Shown here piece by piece: positions 46,889-49,987 of a DNA stretch of 49,987 bases. The position numbers and the translations under genes are program-made. This DNA comes from a virus. The notes under the pieces were generated by a model. That model was not told the DNA's origin. It searched no databases and worked only from the letters and a program-made list of their open reading frames with translations. The DNA lies in the IMG/VR virus record IMGVR_UViG_3300005253_000289, positions 1 through 49,987 of that record. One strand, given 5' to 3'. Every line of letters begins with the position of its first letter. Position 1 is the first letter of the stretch.

Positions 46889-47095
46889 ATGGCAAAACTA
46901 AGTAGAAAAGAGAGAGAAATTCTTTATGGTAAACATAGTCCTGCTGGGTATGCTTATCTTCAAAGTAAGAAACCTAAGAAGCTAAAACGTGTTAAGAAAA
47001 TACAGAAACCAACAGAGTATAAAAAGATTGCATATTATGGTCAGGGAAGAGAAACAGCAGATGCTCAGTTACGTAGAATAAAACGAGGGAAATAA
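46889..47095 (+). CDS. Small basic protein
   Basis: Start at ATG 46889 (MAKLSRKEREILYGKHS) with AAGGGGAATAATT upstream. The 68-residue protein is Lys/Arg-rich (KKPKKLKRVKKIQK) and may bind DNA or RNA. It lies 1 base before the next gene. Confidence 0.55.
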   Translation: MAKLSRKEREILYGKHSPAGYAYLQSKKPKKLKRVKKIQKPTEYKKIAYYGQGRETADAQLRRIKRGK

Positions 47096-47096
47096 T

Positions 47097-47327
47097 GTGG
47101 CAAATATCGAGTTTACGCCTCCAATTCAGGGTATCCACAAAGGCTTACCTGCTGATAAGCCAGCCCCTAATACTTCCGAGTATATGAATAATGTACGAGC
47201 TAAGGGATTTGGTGGAAGAATTATAATTGTTCAACGCCCTGGACTTGGCAGGTGGGGTGCTCCTACACAGGTAGGTCTGGCAGAACAGCCAGTAGTGGCA
47301 ATGTGTACTGTGGCAGCGGTAGTATAA
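47097..47327 (+). CDS. Tail tube-like protein, N-terminal part
   Basis: GTG start at 47097. The 76-residue product MANIEFTPPIQGIHKGLPAD, then TSEYMNNVRAKG and IVQRPGLGRWG, is the conserved opening of T7 gp12-like tail tubular/nozzle proteins, which normally run on for 500 or more residues. Here it stops after VAMCTVAAVV. The continuing part appears in the gene at 48267-49892, with a separate Ig-like protein between. It looks like the first piece of a broken gene. Confidence 0.65.
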   Translation: MANIEFTPPIQGIHKGLPADKPAPNTSEYMNNVRAKGFGGRIIIVQRPGLGRWGAPTQVGLAEQPVVAMCTVAAVV

Positions 47328-47328
47328 T

Positions 47329-48267
47329 ATGGCATTACAGGAATTTTATACTGCATCGAGTGGTAATAATAGTATAACCAGTTCTACATTCTGGGTTGCT
47401 ATGACCTATACTACTGTTTCCGCTTATGATATAACGGGAGTTAATTTAGGCTTTTCTCGTCTTGGCCCTTTTGTTGGTAATGTAACAGTAAGTATTAGAG
47501 CTACAGACGAGAATGACAAACCCACTGATGGAGATTTGGCTTCTTTCACTTTTGATGGAAGTACATTAACTACCAGTAATAGTGGTGAGTGGACTACAAG
47601 AAACTTTGATAGCCCATATTCATTAAGTTCTGGTGTAATATACGCTATTGTTATCCGTCATGATGGAAGCAGCCATTTACGTTATAGAAGGCAATCTAAT
47701 GGAGCATATGGGGGCGGTGGCCTTCATACCAGTTCAAATAGTGGTGGTACTTGGGGGGATATTTCAACATCAGATGTCAAATTTGCAGTATATGGGGACG
47801 TAGCATTACCAGGTAAGCCTACAACCCCATCACCTACTGATGCCGTATCAGATATAACATTAGATGAGACTCCGTTAAGTTGGGTGAGTGGAGGTAATAC
47901 TGATACTTACAATGTTTATTTTCGTCTACAGGGGGAAGATTGGGTAGAAGTTAGTAGTGCCCAGGCTGCTTTAGAGTGGGCTATTGTTTTTGGTACGTTA
48001 GGATATGAAGCTACTTATGAGTGGCGAGTAGACGCTACAAATATTGCTGGTACAACAACAGGCGATACTTGGAGTTTTGACTCCCTTGTATTTGACCAGT
48101 TACGAGTAAGTTATGTACTTATTTCAGGTGGTAGTGGGGCTGGCCCTTATGACGACCCAGCAGGAACGGAAGGGACTGATTGGCGTTGGACTGGTATTAA
48201 CTTTATGACAGCAATTAGAAGATTAGTAGTAGCTGCTAATTCAAAGATATGGTATGAGTCAATATAA
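47329..48267 (+). CDS. Beta-sandwich/Fn3-like protein inserted in the tail gene
   Basis: A 312-residue protein. Residues about 1-160 resemble a jelly-roll adhesion domain (NVTVSIRATDENDKPTDGDL), and about 165-255 a fibronectin III-like domain (KPTTPSPTD to YEWRVDATNIAGTT). The C-terminus ends TAIRRLVVAANSKIWYESI, closely matched by AAIRRLVAAGNDTIFYEDL at the start of the next gene. It starts one base after the N-terminal tail part and overlaps the next gene by 1 base. It may be a receptor-binding or surface-adhesion protein. Confidence 0.6.
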   Translation: MALQEFYTASSGNNSITSSTFWVAMTYTTVSAYDITGVNLGFSRLGPFVGNVTVSIRATDENDKPTDGDLASFTFDGSTLTTSNSGEWTTRNFDSPYSLSSGVIYAIVIRHDGSSHLRYRRQSNGAYGGGGLHTSSNSGGTWGDISTSDVKFAVYGDVALPGKPTTPSPTDAVSDITLDETPLSWVSGGNTDTYNVYFRLQGEDWVEVSSAQAALEWAIVFGTLGYEATYEWRVDATNIAGTTTGDTWSFDSLVFDQLRVSYVLISGGSGAGPYDDPAGTEGTDWRWTGINFMTAIRRLVVAANSKIWYESI

Positions 48268-49892
48268 TGGTAGTATCAATTAATGAAAGAGCGGCTATTA
48301 GAAGGTTGGTTGCTGCTGGAAATGATACAATTTTCTACGAGGATTTAGACGTGGCGGCGGGAACTTTAACAGAGTTAGATACAAGTGGTTATGCTATCGA
48401 CACTTCCGACAACCTCAATATGTATGAGGCTTTCCAAAAGGTTTTTGTGGTTAATGGTGGAGTACTTGGGGTAGCTGATTTTGTAAATACAAAAATAACT
48501 GATGATAATGGTTTTACTACTAAACCATCAAGAGGAGATATTGTTTATCAAGCTGGGACGAGTGCAGCTACAATGGTAGTAGATTATATCAATAGCACTG
48601 ATAAGGTTATGTATGGTTATGTCACATCAGGGACATTTGAGATTACTACTGCTATCACATCTGCTGTTGGGGGTGGAGGTAATGTGATATTTCCATCTCC
48701 AGTTGCAGGTCTACCTAAACCACGATGGTATGCTTGGACTCCTTATGATAATGATACAAGTACTTATGGGAGTATGCCAGCCAAAGCATACCTTGGGTGC
48801 TTATATCGTGGTAGGTGCGTTTTAGCAGGAAACCCTAATTATCCTCATCAATGGTATATGTCTAAAACCGCTGACCCTTGGAATTGGGTTTACACATCTA
48901 CTGACCCACTGACAGCGGCAGCAGGACAAAATGCTGATGCAGGTGAGGTAGGTGATATTATACGAGCGTTAATTCCCTATAAGGATGATTACCTAATCTT
49001 TGGTTGTGCCTCAACTATATGGGTATTAACAGGTGACCCTGCTGCTGGCGGTGAGATAGATGAGGTTGATTTAACCGTAGGGATGTTTGGTGCTAATAGT
49101 TGGTGTTTTGATGGAGATGGCAACCTCTATTTCTGGGGAACAGCAGGAATCTACAAGATACCACTTGGATTTCGTTCAGTTGAGAATCTAACCGAAATAT
49201 CGTTACCTGATTTAGTTGCGGAACAAGTAGGGGCTATAAATGTTACCCCTGCAACACATCGCATCACAATGGGATATGATAGAAAGAGACACGGAATACT
49301 GATTTGCATTACTACATTGGAGACTGGGAGTAACTCTAATTATTGGTATGACTTAAAACTTGGGGGTTTCTTCCCTGAGAGCTACCCTAATGAGTGTGGC
49401 CCATACTCATTATTTTATTATGCTGCAAATGATAATGATTATGCAGATTTGCTTGTAGGTTGTAAGGATGGGTATATTCGTAAGTTTGATGAAACAGCTA
49501 AAGATGATAATATTGGCGGTTCAACTGACCCAATATCGAGCTATGCTGTTTGGCCCATTCAACATTTAACAGAAGATAATGATAAAGAAGGTAAACTAAC
49601 ATCACTCACTATTGAGTTATCCGGTGGGGCATCGGGTGGTGCTTTCCCCGATACTAATGGCGTTAGTTATGAAATACATATTGGAGATGATGCGGAGACA
49701 GTTATTGAAGATATTAGGGATGGGGCTACAGCCTTTAGTTCTGGTACATTATCTGGTACAGGAAGAAAGAAACGTATTCGTAAAAGGATAAGAGGACATT
49801 ATTTAGGAATAAAATTTTTAAATTCTACTGCATCTGAAACCTTTGCAATAGAAAAAGTAACGGGCGAGATAAAGCCTACAGGAAAGGATTAA
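48267..49892 (+). CDS. Tail tube / nozzle-like protein, main part
   Basis: A 541-residue protein with beta-propeller-like repeats of the T7 gp12 type: GCLYRGRCVLAGNPNYPHQWYMS, then IRALIPYKDDYLIFGCASTIWVLTGDPAAGG split by loops, and LYFWGTAGIYKI. Beginning at INERAAIRRLVAAGN it lacks the conserved KGLP...RPG opening, which is found at 47097-47327. It forms the distal part of a short tail. The C-terminal domain has KKRIRKRIRGHYLGIKF. Confidence 0.7.
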   Translation: MVVSINERAAIRRLVAAGNDTIFYEDLDVAAGTLTELDTSGYAIDTSDNLNMYEAFQKVFVVNGGVLGVADFVNTKITDDNGFTTKPSRGDIVYQAGTSAATMVVDYINSTDKVMYGYVTSGTFEITTAITSAVGGGGNVIFPSPVAGLPKPRWYAWTPYDNDTSTYGSMPAKAYLGCLYRGRCVLAGNPNYPHQWYMSKTADPWNWVYTSTDPLTAAAGQNADAGEVGDIIRALIPYKDDYLIFGCASTIWVLTGDPAAGGEIDEVDLTVGMFGANSWCFDGDGNLYFWGTAGIYKIPLGFRSVENLTEISLPDLVAEQVGAINVTPATHRITMGYDRKRHGILICITTLETGSNSNYWYDLKLGGFFPESYPNECGPYSLFYYAANDNDYADLLVGCKDGYIRKFDETAKDDNIGGSTDPISSYAVWPIQHLTEDNDKEGKLTSLTIELSGGASGGAFPDTNGVSYEIHIGDDAETVIEDIRDGATAFSSGTLSGTGRKKRIRKRIRGHYLGIKFLNSTASETFAIEKVTGEIKPTGKD

Positions 49893-49895
49893 AAT

Positions 49896-49987
49896 ATGGC
49901 AAAGATGTATCCAGTGTCTTTTAGTCGTTCTGAGAAAACTTATTATGGTCAAGGTATGAATTATGTGAGTCCAAATAAACCTTATAT
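49896..49987 (+). CDS. Partial gene at window end
   Basis: ATG at 49896 with AAGGATTAAA before it starts MAKMYPVSFSRSEKTYYGQG and runs past the window end without a stop. It follows the tail gene by 3 bases, so is probably another tail gene. The visible 30 residues do not identify it. Confidence 0.6.
   Translation, partial: MAKMYPVSFSRSEKTYYGQGMNYVSPNKPY

Overview
This window is an AT-rich segment of a tailed double-stranded DNA phage (class Caudoviricetes). The evidence is a full packaging and head set (small and large terminase, portal, scaffold, major capsid) and a phage replisome of DnaB-like helicase, DnaG-like primase and family A DNA polymerase. The tail genes and a large virion protein with an internal hydrophobic stretch look most like a short-tailed (podovirus-like) phage; no tape-measure gene is seen. 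Strong Shine-Dalgarno (SD) sequences and a sigma70-like promoter pair indicate a bacterial host, but nothing identifies the host. No integrase and no convincing endolysin are visible. The window is not the whole genome, because a gene is cut at each end.

Layout. (1) 1-6412, plus strand: the end of a late operon, with a glycine-rich protein, a tail-fibre-like protein, a coiled-coil virion protein apparently read through a +1 frameshift, an 1147-residue virion protein carrying a HEXXH motif, and a small holin-like membrane protein. (2) 6409-32285, minus strand: a very compact early/middle region of about 80 genes, many under 60 codons and joined by TAATG or ATGA overlaps. It holds the replication and nucleotide genes: DNA polymerase (split in two by a DNA methyltransferase), MazG-like and dATP/dGTP diphosphohydrolase-like proteins, a DEDD exonuclease, a Cas4/RecB-like nuclease, primase, helicase, HNH endonucleases, an M20-type peptidase fused to zinc ribbons, and one tRNA-Glu(CUC). 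(3) 32286-33353: a roughly 1 kb non-coding control region with repeats, palindromes, a G-tract and divergent promoters, and a candidate replication origin. (4) 33354-49987, plus strand: packaging, head and tail genes, including an HtrA-like protease and a GroES-like co-chaperonin upstream of scaffold and capsid.

The most unusual signal is a family of small SH3/KOW-like proteins in region 2 that all end in the same short peptide, QL[LQ]F[SDE]F followed by M or A. Nine small proteins, one 528-residue protein and one tail-only remnant carry it. The peptide is conserved while its codons are not, so selection acts on the protein. It resembles sliding-clamp-binding peptides. A second, unrelated C-terminal peptide (PLFYWKE) is shared by two neighbouring genes. 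Three core genes (DNA polymerase, large terminase, tail protein) are each broken by an intervening gene, and HNH endonuclease genes and fragments are scattered through the window, which points to a history of intruding mobile genes.
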